The notes under the pieces are model-generated. The model was not told the origin of the DNA. It saw nothing but the letters and a program-made list of their open reading frames with translations, and searched no databases. This document shows, one piece after another, positions 19,072 to 27,610 of a stretch of DNA of 54,475 nt. The DNA is from Desulforudis sp. (GTDB lineage Bacteria > Bacillota > Desulfotomaculia > Desulfotomaculales > Desulforudaceae). A program made the position numbers and the translations under genes. Where the stretch lies: positions 1-54,475 of the forward strand of contig JAHRFU010000012.1 in NCBI GenBank assembly GCA_019084485.1. Reading direction: 5' to 3'. Each line of letters begins with the position of its first letter. Position 1 is the first letter of the stretch.

Positions 19072-19228
19072 AAGAGCTGACGGGACAGGGGCAACATGGG
19101 TCAACTTTCCACACGGGACCTATACTGATTCGCGTGTCTACGGCGCGAGGGCTTGGTATATCGGCTATGGCTGGGCAAGGTCTGGCAGCAGTTACGTTTA
19201 CGACTATTGGAGTTGCGATGTTTACTAA
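19022..19228 (+). pseudogene. C-terminal remnant of a Tyr/Trp-rich secreted protein
   Basis: In the frame next to the agrB fragment, an open stretch from about AAYWSIAVTGQTSFG to a stop at 19226-19228 is rich in Tyr, Trp, Gly and Ser (for example YIGYGWARSGSSYVYDYW). It ends shortly before a ribosome site for the next gene. The composition resembles small secreted beta-sheet proteins; a distant likeness to the lactococcin 972 group is a guess only. It has no start codon or signal peptide of its own. It is probably the 3' end of a gene whose front was lost in the same deletion that cut agrB. Confidence 0.35.
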
Positions 19229-19253
19229 TACTAAGCAGAGGAGAGTTGATTAA

Positions 19254-20060
19254 GTGAAAAGACTGACCTTTGTACTATGTATAGCCCTGATTGCAGTCCT
19301 TGGTTTGTCCCAGGCCTATGCCGGACTGTTTTCCGTCTTCGAACAATCAGCGCTTTCAGGCAAGAAAGACAAAGGAGCCTTGGAAGCATATGCGCAGTAT
19401 GGTCAATCAGTTGGAGCAGAGGCTCAAAGCGGCGTAGCGAAACTTAAGGTTCAGGATATTTTTAGGGACGGGATGCAAACCAAAATATCGTTCATTATTA
19501 CCAATATAGACATAGCCGAAACGGACAGATTCTCGCCCGAATTCAGAATGAGAGACAGCCTGGGGAATGTCTACGATAGGCATGCGACCGAATGCAAGCA
19601 TGATAGAAAGCAAAGAGTGGTATCAGGAGTAGTGGAATTTGAGCCAATTGCCGACAGAGAGATCACTTCTCTAGAGCTGTTCTTACGGGAGAATTCGAGC
19701 AACCTGGAGTGGAGTGTTGCATTCAATGTTGACCCCAGGAAAGTGGGGCCGCAGGCCCGGAAGTATTCGGTAGGTGCACTTGCTGGGATAGACGATAAGG
19801 TGGTCGAGATCGTCGAAATCGTAAGCACTCCTAGCATGGCAAGAATATACCTGAACTCTGAAGTGCCACTTTATTGCGGGGAAGTAAAGAGCCGTACAGG
19901 CAATACCGTGGCTGAGTTCATGCAGGGATTTGCACCGCTAAAACAGAACGGTAACTGGACGCATGAGTGGACATTCAATCCCATTCCACCAGAAAAGGAT
20001 CTGGTGCTGGTAGTTCAGACCACAGCAGGCGAGACCTTAGAGATCCCGTTTAAATTATAG
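19254..20060 (+). CDS. Secreted protein of unknown function
   Basis: GTG 19254 follows AGGAGAG and begins a classical signal peptide (MKRLTFVLCIALIAVLGLSQAYA, cleavage after about residue 23). The mature part, about 245 residues, has alternating beta-strand patterns (VQDIFRDGMQTKISFIITN, then DSLGNVYDR, then VVEFEPIADREITSLELFLREN). These resemble the immunoglobulin-like or DUF4352/DUF5643-like domains of surface proteins, but I cannot name a family with confidence. It has no lipobox or cell-wall anchor. Its gene lies 25 bases behind the Tyr/Trp-rich remnant and ends at a terminator, so the two were probably one operon before decay. Confidence 0.7.
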   Translation: MKRLTFVLCIALIAVLGLSQAYAGLFSVFEQSALSGKKDKGALEAYAQYGQSVGAEAQSGVAKLKVQDIFRDGMQTKISFIITNIDIAETDRFSPEFRMRDSLGNVYDRHATECKHDRKQRVVSGVVEFEPIADREITSLELFLRENSSNLEWSVAFNVDPRKVGPQARKYSVGALAGIDDKVVEIVEIVSTPSMARIYLNSEVPLYCGEVKSRTGNTVAEFMQGFAPLKQNGNWTHEWTFNPIPPEKDLVLVVQTTAGETLEIPFKL

Positions 20061-20070
20061 AATTATGTCC

Positions 20071-20107
20071 GCGCTCACTTTCCCTGGCGGGAGAGAGGCG
20101 CTTTTTT
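20071..20107 (+). terminator. Intrinsic terminator after the secreted protein
   Basis: An imperfect hairpin, GCGCTCACTTTCCC (from 20071) with GGGAGAGAGGCGC (to 20101), is followed by six T residues (20102-20107). Confidence 0.8.
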
Positions 20108-20140
20108 CTTGACTTAGTTGACGGGTGTCTTGAGGAACCG

Positions 20141-20440
20141 ATGGATGTCCAGACATACCTTGAGGTTTTTAAGGACGGGTGTCCTGATCACCTTCGCCCC
20201 CTGCAGTGTCCCCACTGCATCATTGACTGTCGGTTACACAAACACGCCCTCTACCACCGCCAGGTACACACTCTCAGAGAATCCTTCAACATCCCCGTCT
20301 CTCGTTGCCAAAGATTTAGCAACTCTGTCATCAACAGGCTAGCCAATGGATTAACGTCTCCACTTGCCTTACCTAGCAAGCAAGAACCGTCCCCACTTGC
20401 GTCTGCCTCTTTCTCCCTCTGTATACGAAGAAGAGGGTAA
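20141..20440 (+). pseudogene. Transposase-related zinc-finger fragment (DUF6431-like)
   Basis: An open frame of 99 residues contains CPDHLRPLQCPHCIIDCRLH followed by ESFNIPVSRCQRF. This resembles the N-terminal zinc-ribbon (DUF6431-type) found on some insertion-sequence or integrase-associated proteins. After that the sequence becomes low-quality and unrelated. No DDE domain, inverted repeats or target duplication were found, so this is the remnant of a mobile element or of a host gene of the same family. The gene is not expected to work. Confidence 0.45.
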
Positions 20441-20547
20441 ACACGTAAACATCATGGATCTGGAAGGATGGGTTTTACGTTTTTTGCCGGTGAAGACGTA
20501 CCATAAAGGCCGAACGCGACAGTCAGAAATACCAAGCAAAGTCGTGA

Positions 20548-20727
20548 CTACTTCTTCCTGTAGATGTTGAGACCTATCTTAACCTCTTCCTTACCTGGAA
20601 CTGACTGATTACCCTCTGTCGAAGCAATGATGATCGACTTGCCCGACGATGAGACCCCGAACTCCTTGGCCAAGTCTACCGTGATAGTAAGGATGCTTCC
20701 ATCAACAGACAGTTCTATGTTTTTCAA
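20548..20727 (-). CDS. Conserved small protein (59 residues)
   Basis: On the minus strand, TTG 20727 preceded by GAGGAGG encodes MKNIELSVDGSILTITVDLA and ends KIGLNIYRKK. The middle contains KEFGVSSSGKSIIIASTEG. I believe similar short proteins occur in other anaerobes, including sulfate reducers, but I know of no assigned function. The alternating pattern of the first half and the strong ribosome site make it a real gene. The GVSSSGKS stretch superficially recalls a phosphate-binding loop, but the protein is too short to be an ATPase. It sits alone between the transposase-like fragment and rqcH. Confidence 0.72.
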   Translation of the reverse strand: MKNIELSVDGSILTITVDLAKEFGVSSSGKSIIIASTEGNQSVPGKEEVKIGLNIYRKK

Positions 20728-20933
20728 TTCGTGTCCTCCTCAATTACTGTCTCTCTTATTCACCGCTATTACCAATTACGACAACGCTTTCCAAAGCCCT
20801 GCTAACGCCAGTATCTTTGATCCAGGCATAGCCTATTGTCCATCTGTCAGCACAGATGGTGGGCGCGGGGAGGTCTCGAAGCTAAAGGCGGATTCTGGGG
20901 ATAGAGAAACTGGGTACGCGAGTGTAAAGATTT

Positions 20934-22664
20934 TTACGGAGAAATAGGAGCCACTTGGACGGTTTTTTCGTTGCTGTAGATGACGAAGCCGGGTTTGGCT
21001 CCTTTCGGTTTCTTTACGAAGCGGCGTAGGGTGTAGTCTACGGCTACCTTGTCAGCCTGTCGCGACTTGCTGAAGGAGGCGGCCACACCCGCAGCGAATT
21101 CTAGCGCGGTGTCTTCTGGGGGTTGACCCCCAGTGCGCAGGATGACGTGGGCACCGGGAACGCCGCGTGCGTGGAGCCAAATGTCTGTCTCCCCGGCCAG
21201 CCGGAAGGTGACTATGTCGTTCTGACGGTTGTTCCGTCCCACCAACACGATCTGTCCGTTAGGGGCCGTAAACTGGCGCGGCTCAGAGGCAGCTTCGGCT
21301 ACCCGGCGCCCCTTCTGAACGGTTTCCCGCAAGTAACCCTCCGCGACCATTTCCGCACGAATCTCCGCAAGGTCGGACAGGCTCTCCGCGATCTCGATCG
21401 CCGTCTCCAACTCGTCCAGGTAGCGCAGTTCCGCAGTTAAGATTTCGGCCTCTTGTTCAGCCCTTGCTACCGCTTTCTTTTGCTTGTGGTAGCGTTTAAA
21501 ATAGGCTTGGGCGTTTAGGGCTGGGGTCAGCCGTAGGTCGAGTTCAATGGTCACCGGTTCCCCGGTATAGAAGTCCTCCAGTTCGATCCGGTCAACGGCC
21601 TCATTAAGCCGGTACAGGTTTGCGGTCAACAACGCGCCATACACACGATACAGATCCGCTTTGGACGCGTCTTGCAGGGTGCTCTCGGCGTTATGCAGCT
21701 TGCGTTCCAGTTTCTTTCGGCTACGTACAATAACTGAACGCACGTTATGCCTGGCTGTCTCCAGCCGGTCTTGTTCCACGCGCCGGACGTAGAACCGGTC
21801 TGCGATTTCATTCGGGGTACCTGTGTCGCGGTGCGCATAGGACAGATGGGAGAGGTCGATCGGGGCAAAGTCGACCGGCCTACCCACTTTGTTATAGAAA
21901 ATGCCGGCCTGGCAGTAGTTTGCAGACACTTCCTGTAGTACTCCCTGAAGGGTTTCCCAGGTGCGGCGCAGTTCATAGTGGCCGCAGAACTCTACCCTAG
22001 TGTCCAGGGGCAGGTCACTCCGGTGCACGATTTCTCGGGCAACAGGGAGACTCAGTCCTTCCAGCCTCTTTTGCAGCGCCTCATGCAGCTTTGAGTCCAT
22101 CGGCTGGCCGGAAATCTCGGCAATGAATTCATCCATGTCCAGCTGAGCGGGACCCAGCTTGTCATTCGGCGGGGCCAGGTAGGGAATCCCGGGCAGGACT
22201 TCACGGTGCCGGCTGACGGCGTGGGTGTAGCGCTTGATACCGTCCAGAATCAGTTCGTTAGCTCCGTCCAGCAGAATAATGTTGCTGTGCTTACCCATGA
22301 ATTCGGCCACCAGTACCCGGTGGCCGAGGATACCGATCTCATTCCGGCCTTCCACGACCAGCCGTGCAATCCGCTCGTACCCGAGCTGCTCCAAACCCAT
22401 AATCCGCCCACCCTCCAGATGCTTGCGCAGCACACTGCAGAACACGGGCAGGGCCAGCGGATTGGTGAAGGCGTTTTCGGTCAGGTGCATCCTGGCGGCC
22501 TGCGCATCTGCGGTGATAAGCAGGCGAAACTTCCGTCCGTGGTTGCGCACCTGGACGATGATCGCGAGGCGTTCGGGTTGCTGGACTCGTTCGATGCGAC
22601 CACCGATCAAAAGCGGGGCCAGTTCCCCGCGAACGGCGGCCAGCGCCAGTCCGTCATACGGCAT
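20934..22664 (-). CDS. rqcH: NFACT family ribosome quality control protein (RqcH; formerly fibronectin-binding A)
   Basis: RqcH binds stalled large ribosomal subunits and adds C-terminal alanine tails that mark the nascent chain for degradation. The NFACT-N domain begins MPYDGLALAAVRGEL. A long coiled-coil middle part (about residues 280-420) follows, then the NFACT-R domain with LVGRNNRQNDIVTFRLA, the conserved DIWLHARGVPGAHVI near residue 490 and KPKGAKPGFVIYSNEKT at the end. ATG 22664 has AGGAGA 7 bases upstream. An in-frame extension to 22808 would lack this site. The 576-residue length is typical. It is divergently arranged with the DUF3866 gene. Confidence 0.95.
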   Translation of the reverse strand: MPYDGLALAAVRGELAPLLIGGRIERVQQPERLAIIVQVRNHGRKFRLLITADAQAARMHLTENAFTNPLALPVFCSVLRKHLEGGRIMGLEQLGYERIARLVVEGRNEIGILGHRVLVAEFMGKHSNIILLDGANELILDGIKRYTHAVSRHREVLPGIPYLAPPNDKLGPAQLDMDEFIAEISGQPMDSKLHEALQKRLEGLSLPVAREIVHRSDLPLDTRVEFCGHYELRRTWETLQGVLQEVSANYCQAGIFYNKVGRPVDFAPIDLSHLSYAHRDTGTPNEIADRFYVRRVEQDRLETARHNVRSVIVRSRKKLERKLHNAESTLQDASKADLYRVYGALLTANLYRLNEAVDRIELEDFYTGEPVTIELDLRLTPALNAQAYFKRYHKQKKAVARAEQEAEILTAELRYLDELETAIEIAESLSDLAEIRAEMVAEGYLRETVQKGRRVAEAASEPRQFTAPNGQIVLVGRNNRQNDIVTFRLAGETDIWLHARGVPGAHVILRTGGQPPEDTALEFAAGVAASFSKSRQADKVAVDYTLRRFVKKPKGAKPGFVIYSNEKTVQVAPISP

Positions 22665-22863
22665 CAGGCATTCTCCTTGCAGAGTTCGGTGTTGGTTGGT
22701 GGCTACCACGTTATTATACCTTATCCCGGCGCTTCGTTGGTCTTTTAGGATACTTTCGGCAGGAGAACCGCAGCAGATCAAGAAAGACGTCAATGGGCTT
22801 GAAGGCATTTCCGGGAAATGCTATTTCACAAAAGACAGCCCAAGAACCAAGGAGACAATTGCT

Positions 22864-23943
22864 TTGATCAGAACGCGCCTTGGAAAGGTCCTGTCCGTCA
22901 CCGGCGAGCGCCCCGGAATTACCGAGCTGTTGGTCGAGTGTGAGGGTGCAGAGTGCCGTGCCGTGAACTATGACCGGATTACCGGATCGGTAAAGCCGGG
23001 GGACAGCGTTATTCTGAACACTACCGCCTTGCATAAGTCTCTGGGCACCGGCGGATATCATTTTGTTCTGGCCAACTGCAGCACCCCCGAACGTGACGCA
23101 GCTGAAACCGGCCACATTATGAAGCTGCGTTACACCCCCTTGCAGGTGAAGGTTCTGGCGGCGGAAGAGGAAGAGAGCCCGCTTGCCGAGAGGATCAGGG
23201 AAACCAACACACTGGACGGTCTGCCGATAGTTGTAGCTGGACTGCACAGTCATCTGGCCCCCTTTGCTGCCGCGCTTTCCGAAATCCGACCCGGCCTGCG
23301 CCTGGTCTATCTGATGACGGACGGGGCAGCCCTGCCCCTGGCCTTCAGCCGGACAGTCGGGGAACTCCGGACCAAAGGCCTGCTGGCCGCCACGGTTACC
23401 TGCGGACACGCCTTCGGGGGTGACTACGAAGCCGTGAACGCATACAGCGGCTTGCTCACAGCCCGGGCTGTGGGGGCCGACGTGGTGATCACCGCCATGG
23501 GGCCGGGAATTGTCGGGACAGGCACCCGGTTCGGGCACACCGGAGTAGAACAGGGTCAGATGATTAACGCCGTCGCCTCCCTGGAGGGCAGACCGGTGGT
23601 CATCCCCCGGATTACCTTTGCGGACCGGCGTCCGAGGCACCAGGGCATCAGTCACCACACCCTGACCGCGCTGCGCTATGTCGCCCTGGCCCCTGCCGAT
23701 ATCGCCCTTCCGGCCCTGCCCGGGGAGCAGCAGCAGCAGATCCTGGAACAGGTTCACTCATCGCAGTTGGATACCAGGCACAGAATCACGATCAGGGACG
23801 GATCTGCCGCCCTGACCGCGATGGCCCGGCATGGCCTCCAGGTTACCTCTATGGGGCGGGGAGTCGAACAGATTCCCGAGTTCTTCCTGGCGGCGGGTGC
23901 GGCGGCGTCCCTCACGGTCAGTGTGCTTGACGGTTTACATTGA
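22864..23943 (+). CDS. DUF3866 family protein
   Basis: This 359-residue cytoplasmic protein matches the Firmicute family DUF3866, whose function is unknown. Family-like segments are the N-terminal beta-rich MIRTRLGKVLSVTGERPG, NTTALHKSLGTGGYHFVLAN near residue 60, HSHLAPFAAAL near residue 130, and the glycine-rich MGPGIVGTGTRFGHTGVEQGQ near residue 215. The start is TTG 22864, with GGAG at 22851-22854. The open frame upstream overlaps rqcH and is an artefact. In other Clostridia this gene sits near spoIIM and xerD, as here. Confidence 0.88.
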   Translation: MIRTRLGKVLSVTGERPGITELLVECEGAECRAVNYDRITGSVKPGDSVILNTTALHKSLGTGGYHFVLANCSTPERDAAETGHIMKLRYTPLQVKVLAAEEEESPLAERIRETNTLDGLPIVVAGLHSHLAPFAAALSEIRPGLRLVYLMTDGAALPLAFSRTVGELRTKGLLAATVTCGHAFGGDYEAVNAYSGLLTARAVGADVVITAMGPGIVGTGTRFGHTGVEQGQMINAVASLEGRPVVIPRITFADRRPRHQGISHHTLTALRYVALAPADIALPALPGEQQQQILEQVHSSQLDTRHRITIRDGSAALTAMARHGLQVTSMGRGVEQIPEFFLAAGAAASLTVSVLDGLH

Positions 23944-24112
23944 CGACCACGCCCTCATAGCCCACGGCTCCGTAACGACCTTCAGTATTTTCACGGACCT
24001 CAAAGTGCCTCATTTCACAGTGCCGGACCAGCAATCCGGGCTCAAAGGGGACACCCTCTGTACTATCCCTGTCCACCCCCCCATATTCTAGATAGTAGGG
24101 ACAGTCCCCCAT
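23918..24112 (-). CDS. Doubtful small ORF convergent with the DUF3866 gene
   Basis: A minus-strand frame ends with GLLVRHCEMRHFEVRENTEG and VVVNVNRQAH, which read like coding sequence, and overlaps the 3' end of the DUF3866 gene by 26 bases. Its front half (to about 24050) is an imperfect inverted repeat of GGGGAC and TACTAT blocks and has no credible ribosome site. The possible starts are ATG 24112 or GTG 24076. It may be a real protein of about 50 residues whose 5' end was altered by a repeat, or chance. Confidence 0.28.
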   Translation of the reverse strand: MGDCPYYLEYGGVDRDSTEGVPFEPGLLVRHCEMRHFEVRENTEGRYGAVGYEGVVVNVNRQAH

Positions 24113-24412
24113 TCCGGTTTAGCGACCGGCACCACGAATGATGAAAAGTGTTGTGAGGGGTGCTGTGCGCTTTCCCTCGGGATTGCCTACGCAAACACGT
24201 ACGTGACAGATGAATCTGCTCGTTCGCCTCGGGCGTTGCCGAACTCGCTCGCTACGCTCACTCAGACAGGCGGTCGACGCTGATCCTCGGCTCACTGCGC
24301 ATTTTTGATCTATACTCCCTAATTGTTTGCTCCGGCAATACCCTCAGCGCGCACTGCACTTACCGGGTGTTGGTATTTTGAAGGTAGGGCTTCAGGGAAG
24401 GAGCAGGTGTAT
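24113..24412. other. Intergenic stretch before spoIIM
   Basis: Apart from a partial palindrome around CGAACTCGCTCGCTACGCTC (24239-24258) I see no gene, terminator or clear promoter here. The ribosome site of spoIIM (GGAAGGAG) ends it. Confidence 0.5.
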
Positions 24413-25039
24413 GTGCGCATGGCCATTCGGCGGTTCCTGCTGCACTCGGCTAAAACCGGCTGGCCGCTATATCTGATCGTGTTCACCGTCTTAGCCGCCG
24501 GAACGGCTGTAGGCGGTTTTCAGGCGGCATGTCTTGGTGCCGAGACGGTCTCGGACTTGCAGACTTACATTCGCTCCATCCTGATGGAAACTGAAGCCGG
24601 CGGCGACAATCTCCTGCCCGGCGTCTGGGACGGGGTTATTGATAACCTGCTTGTCTTTGGGGCGGTATACGTTCTCGGCCTTACCGTGATCGGCATCCCG
24701 GTAATGCTCGGGTTATTGTTTATCAGGGGATTTGCCCTCGGCTTCTCGGCATGGCTCGTCTGGAATTGCGAGGGCACTGGGACAGCGGTAGCGGTAATGT
24801 CGTTTCTTCCTCATAACATCCTGTTCGTGCCCGCACTGCTGGTTGCCGCCGCTGCTTCTCTCTCGTTTTCATTACTGTTGATCAGGCGGGGCTTCGATTC
24901 CCGGACGGTAGTCTGGCCCTGTTTCATTAAGTACACCTGGATTTTCTTCGGGGCGGCAATGGTTGGTGTGTCAGCGGCACTGCTGGAGAGGATGGTCAGC
25001 CCGTACTTGATCCACTTTATGCTCAGTCTTTCCCGGTAA
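24413..25039 (+). CDS. spoIIM: Stage II sporulation protein M
   Basis: SpoIIM is a membrane component of the engulfment complex (with SpoIID and SpoIIP) that thins septal peptidoglycan. The 208-residue protein has about five hydrophobic segments and the family order: a N-terminal segment, the GAVYVLGLTVIGIPVMLGLLF helix, the IRGFALGFSAW motif near residue 105, and LPHNILFVPALLV near residue 135. GTG 24413 is 9 bases after GGAAGGAG. ATG 24419 in the same frame is the alternative. A SpoIID-like lipoprotein lies elsewhere in the window (50218). As a mother-cell gene it is probably under sigma-E, but I could not assign that promoter. Confidence 0.92.
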   Translation: MRMAIRRFLLHSAKTGWPLYLIVFTVLAAGTAVGGFQAACLGAETVSDLQTYIRSILMETEAGGDNLLPGVWDGVIDNLLVFGAVYVLGLTVIGIPVMLGLLFIRGFALGFSAWLVWNCEGTGTAVAVMSFLPHNILFVPALLVAAAASLSFSLLLIRRGFDSRTVVWPCFIKYTWIFFGAAMVGVSAALLERMVSPYLIHFMLSLSR

Positions 25040-25096
25040 GTGGGTCGCGTTTTGACCACCTCTGGAGTATGCTTTGACTGGGAGGAATAGGAAGCT

Positions 25097-25321
25097 ATGA
25101 TCGTGATCTTTATCTCGGCGCTCAAGCGGAAGATGCTGTTTGGGTTTCGGCTGTTTCTGCTGATCATCATTTTGACCATTCTGGTTACCCAAATCTACGC
25201 CGTGTTCAGACCAGAACCACCAGACGCCAAACCAACAATGACTCAGATTGAATCAGACAGCGGCATTATCGACGGCCTCACCGAACGACTTAAAGAATAC
25301 TACCGGGGTAATTCCCGGTAG
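25097..25321 (+). CDS. Small single-pass membrane protein of unknown function
   Basis: This 74-residue protein has one hydrophobic segment (FGFRLFLLIIILTILVTQIYAVF, about residues 15-37) and a polar tail ending in TERLKEYYRGNSR. The ATG at 25097 has GGGAGG about 11 bases upstream. It sits between spoIIM and xerD and its stop codon is inside the terminator stem. In related genomes short membrane proteins occur at this place, so a role in sporulation is possible but not shown. I recognise no named family. Confidence 0.6.
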   Translation: MIVIFISALKRKMLFGFRLFLLIIILTILVTQIYAVFRPEPPDAKPTMTQIESDSGIIDGLTERLKEYYRGNSR

Positions 25322-25330
25322 GATTTTTCT
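25300..25330 (+). terminator. Intrinsic terminator between spoIIM block and xerD
   Basis: CTACCGGG (25300-25307) pairs with CCCGGTAG (25314-25321), followed by GATTTTT. The stem includes the stop codon of the preceding small gene. Confidence 0.7.
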
Positions 25331-25380
25331 TGTGAATCTAGAAGAACATACAAATGAACCGCTGAGGGCGGGGGAGTGCA

Positions 25381-26265
25381 ATGCATAAGCTGGTGGAACA
25401 CTTTCTTAATTACGTGGATGTGGAAAGAGGGCTGGCCGACAACACCTTGCAGGCCTACCGCTCGGATCTTGCCGACTATCTGGCCTTCTTGAAGAAACGC
25501 GGTCTCAATGATCCGGAACTAGCCGGTAAGGATGATGTAACCGGATACCTTTTCGAACTAAAAAGGCGGGGATACCAGTCGGCTACCATTGCGCGGCGCC
25601 TATCTGCGGTTAAGACCTTTATGCGCTTTCTGCGTGTGGAAGGCCACCTCGCCCAGGATCCGACCCATAGCCTTTCCTCGCCGCGTCTGGCGCAGAAGCT
25701 GCCCCAGGTAATGACCATCTCCGAGGTGGAGCGCCTGTTGGAGACTCCGGCCCCGGACTCACCGATCGGTCTTCGGGATCGGGCGATGCTGGAACTCTTA
25801 TACGCGGCCGGACTGCGTGTCTCGGAGCTGCTCTCCCTGAAACCCGGTGATTTGGATACAGCCCGGGGGCTCCTGCGGTGTAAGGGGAAGGGCGACCGGG
25901 AGCGAGTGGTGCCCGTGGGGGGAGTGGCACTACACCATGTTTTAGTGTACCAGTCGACGGTAAGGGCGGCTTGTAAGCCGAAGACGGGGATGCCCCTGTT
26001 CGTAAACCGCCGGGGAAAGCCGATGACCAGACAGACGGTTTGGAAAATGATCAAGAAGTATGCCCGGGCCGCCGGGATTCGCCGGGAGATAACCCCGCAC
26101 ACGCTCAGGCACTCCTTTGCGACCCACCTGCTCGAGAACGGCGCCGACCTCCGGGTGGTGCAGGAACTGTTGGGCCACGTTGACATTGTAACCACGCAGA
26201 AGTACACACACCTGACGACGAAGACGCTTCGCTCGGAGTATGACCGCGCCCATCCAAGGGCCTGA
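25381..26265 (+). CDS. xerD: Tyrosine recombinase XerD
   Basis: XerD resolves chromosome dimers at dif together with a partner recombinase. The N-terminal SAM-like core-binding domain (residues 1-90) is followed by the catalytic domain with all family residues: Arg146 in [10 protein letters not shown], Lys170, His240 and Arg243 in [12 protein letters not shown], His266 in [11 protein letters not shown], and nucleophile Tyr275 in KYTHLT. The 294-residue length is that of housekeeping XerD rather than a phage integrase, and the neighbours (spoIIM, deoB) match its usual Firmicute place. ATG 25381 follows a GGCGGGGGAG ribosome site. The deoB gene follows at once, so they may be cotranscribed. Confidence 0.93.
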   Translation: MHKLVEHFLNYVDVERGLADNTLQAYRSDLADYLAFLKKRGLNDPELAGKDDVTGYLFELKRRGYQSATIARRLSAVKTFMRFLRVEGHLAQDPTHSLSSPRLAQKLPQVMTISEVERLLETPAPDSPIGLRDRAMLELLYAAGLRVSELLSLKPGDLDTARGLLRCKGKGDRERVVPVGGVALHHVLVYQSTVRAACKPKTGMPLFVNRRGKPMTRQTVWKMIKKYARAAGIRREITPHTLRHSFATHLLENGADLRVVQELLGHVDIVTTQKYTHLTTKTLRSEYDRAHPRA

Positions 26266-26290
26266 CCGGGTACAAGAGGAGGTTCAAAGC

Positions 26291-27457
26291 GTGCCGAGAT
26301 TCAGACGGATCATCCTGATGGTTTTGGACAGCGTCGGCATCGGAGCCTTGCCCGATGCCTGTGATTACGGTGATACCGGGTGTAACACGATCGCCAACAC
26401 CGCGGCGGTGGTGAAAGGCCTCAGACTACCCAACATGGAAACCTTGGGATTGGGGAACATCGCCCCGATAATGGGTGTCGCCCCTGCCACCACCCCCCAG
26501 GCCGCCCACGGAAAGATGGCCATGCGCTCCGCGGGCAAGGATACGACCACCGGCCATTGGGAGTTGGCGGGGCTGATCCTGGAACGCCCCTTCCCAACCT
26601 ATCCGCACGGTTTTCCCCCCGACCTCATTGAGCAGTTCGAACGGGCGATCGGAAAACCGGTTCTGGGTAATAAGCCAGCGTCCGGTACGGTGATCATCAA
26701 CGAACTCGGGGATGAACACCTCCGAACCGGTTACCCGATCGTGTACACCTCGGCGGACAGCGTCTTCCAGATCGCAGCGCACGAAGAGGTCCTCCCCATC
26801 GATGAACTGTACCGCTACTGCCTGATCGCCCGGGAGATGCTCCGGGGTGAGCACGCCGTCGGCCGGGTAATCGCCCGGCCCTTTACGGGAACCCCTGGTC
26901 AATTCCAGCGCACGGAGCGCCGTCACGACTACTCGCTGCCGCCGGTCGGCTCCACGGTGTTGGACGTGCTGCAGGATTCCGGGTTGGAGGTCATTGGGGT
27001 CGGCAAGATCAAGGACATCTTTACCGGACGGGGGGTCACCAGGAACATCAAAGCGAAGAACAATCAGCAGGCTCTAGAGGGCACTCTGCAGGCCCTGGCC
27101 CTCGATCTCCCCGGGTTGGTGTTTGTGAACCTGATCGATTTCGACATGATCTACGGCCACCGGAACGATGCCCAGGGATACGCCGCTGCGCTGGAGGCTT
27201 TTGACGCGGAGATTCCCCGGCTGCGGCAGGCTTTGCAAAAGGATGACCTGCTGGTGATCACAGCCGATCACGGATGTGACCCGACCACGACCGGCACCGA
27301 TCATTCCCGGGAGTATGTACCTCTGCTGGTTTGCGCGGAAGGTGTTAACCCGGTCGACTTGGGTACCCGCGAGACCTTTGCGGACTGTGCGGCAACCATT
27401 GCCGAAAACTTCGGCCGGGGCTGGCCCGTAGGGGAAAGCTTTCTGAACCGACTCTAG
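26291..27457 (+). CDS. deoB: Phosphopentomutase
   Basis: This alkaline-phosphatase-superfamily enzyme interconverts (deoxy)ribose 1-phosphate and 5-phosphate in nucleoside salvage. The N-terminal metal and phosphate site [14 protein letters not shown] (about 11-24) and the C-terminal [20 protein letters not shown] (about 324-343) are intact, and the 388-residue length is normal. GTG 26291 has GAGGAGG about 8 bases upstream, while the longer frame would overlap xerD. Together with the pyrimidine-nucleoside phosphorylase downstream it forms the usual xerD-deoB-pdp order. Confidence 0.95.
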   Translation: MPRFRRIILMVLDSVGIGALPDACDYGDTGCNTIANTAAVVKGLRLPNMETLGLGNIAPIMGVAPATTPQAAHGKMAMRSAGKDTTTGHWELAGLILERPFPTYPHGFPPDLIEQFERAIGKPVLGNKPASGTVIINELGDEHLRTGYPIVYTSADSVFQIAAHEEVLPIDELYRYCLIAREMLRGEHAVGRVIARPFTGTPGQFQRTERRHDYSLPPVGSTVLDVLQDSGLEVIGVGKIKDIFTGRGVTRNIKAKNNQQALEGTLQALALDLPGLVFVNLIDFDMIYGHRNDAQGYAAALEAFDAEIPRLRQALQKDDLLVITADHGCDPTTTGTDHSREYVPLLVCAEGVNPVDLGTRETFADCAATIAENFGRGWPVGESFLNRL

Positions 27458-27610
27458 AGGCTGTTACAAGAAATCGCTCATACTGCAAGCAGGCGACTCT
27501 ATGCCGGATGCACAAGTGAGCAACGAACGGTAGAGTGAGCGGTGTGATTACCCTCTGCTGCTCCGACAGTTTCTAAGCCTGGTACCTGAATCTGGATAGG
27601 AGCGTTGAAC

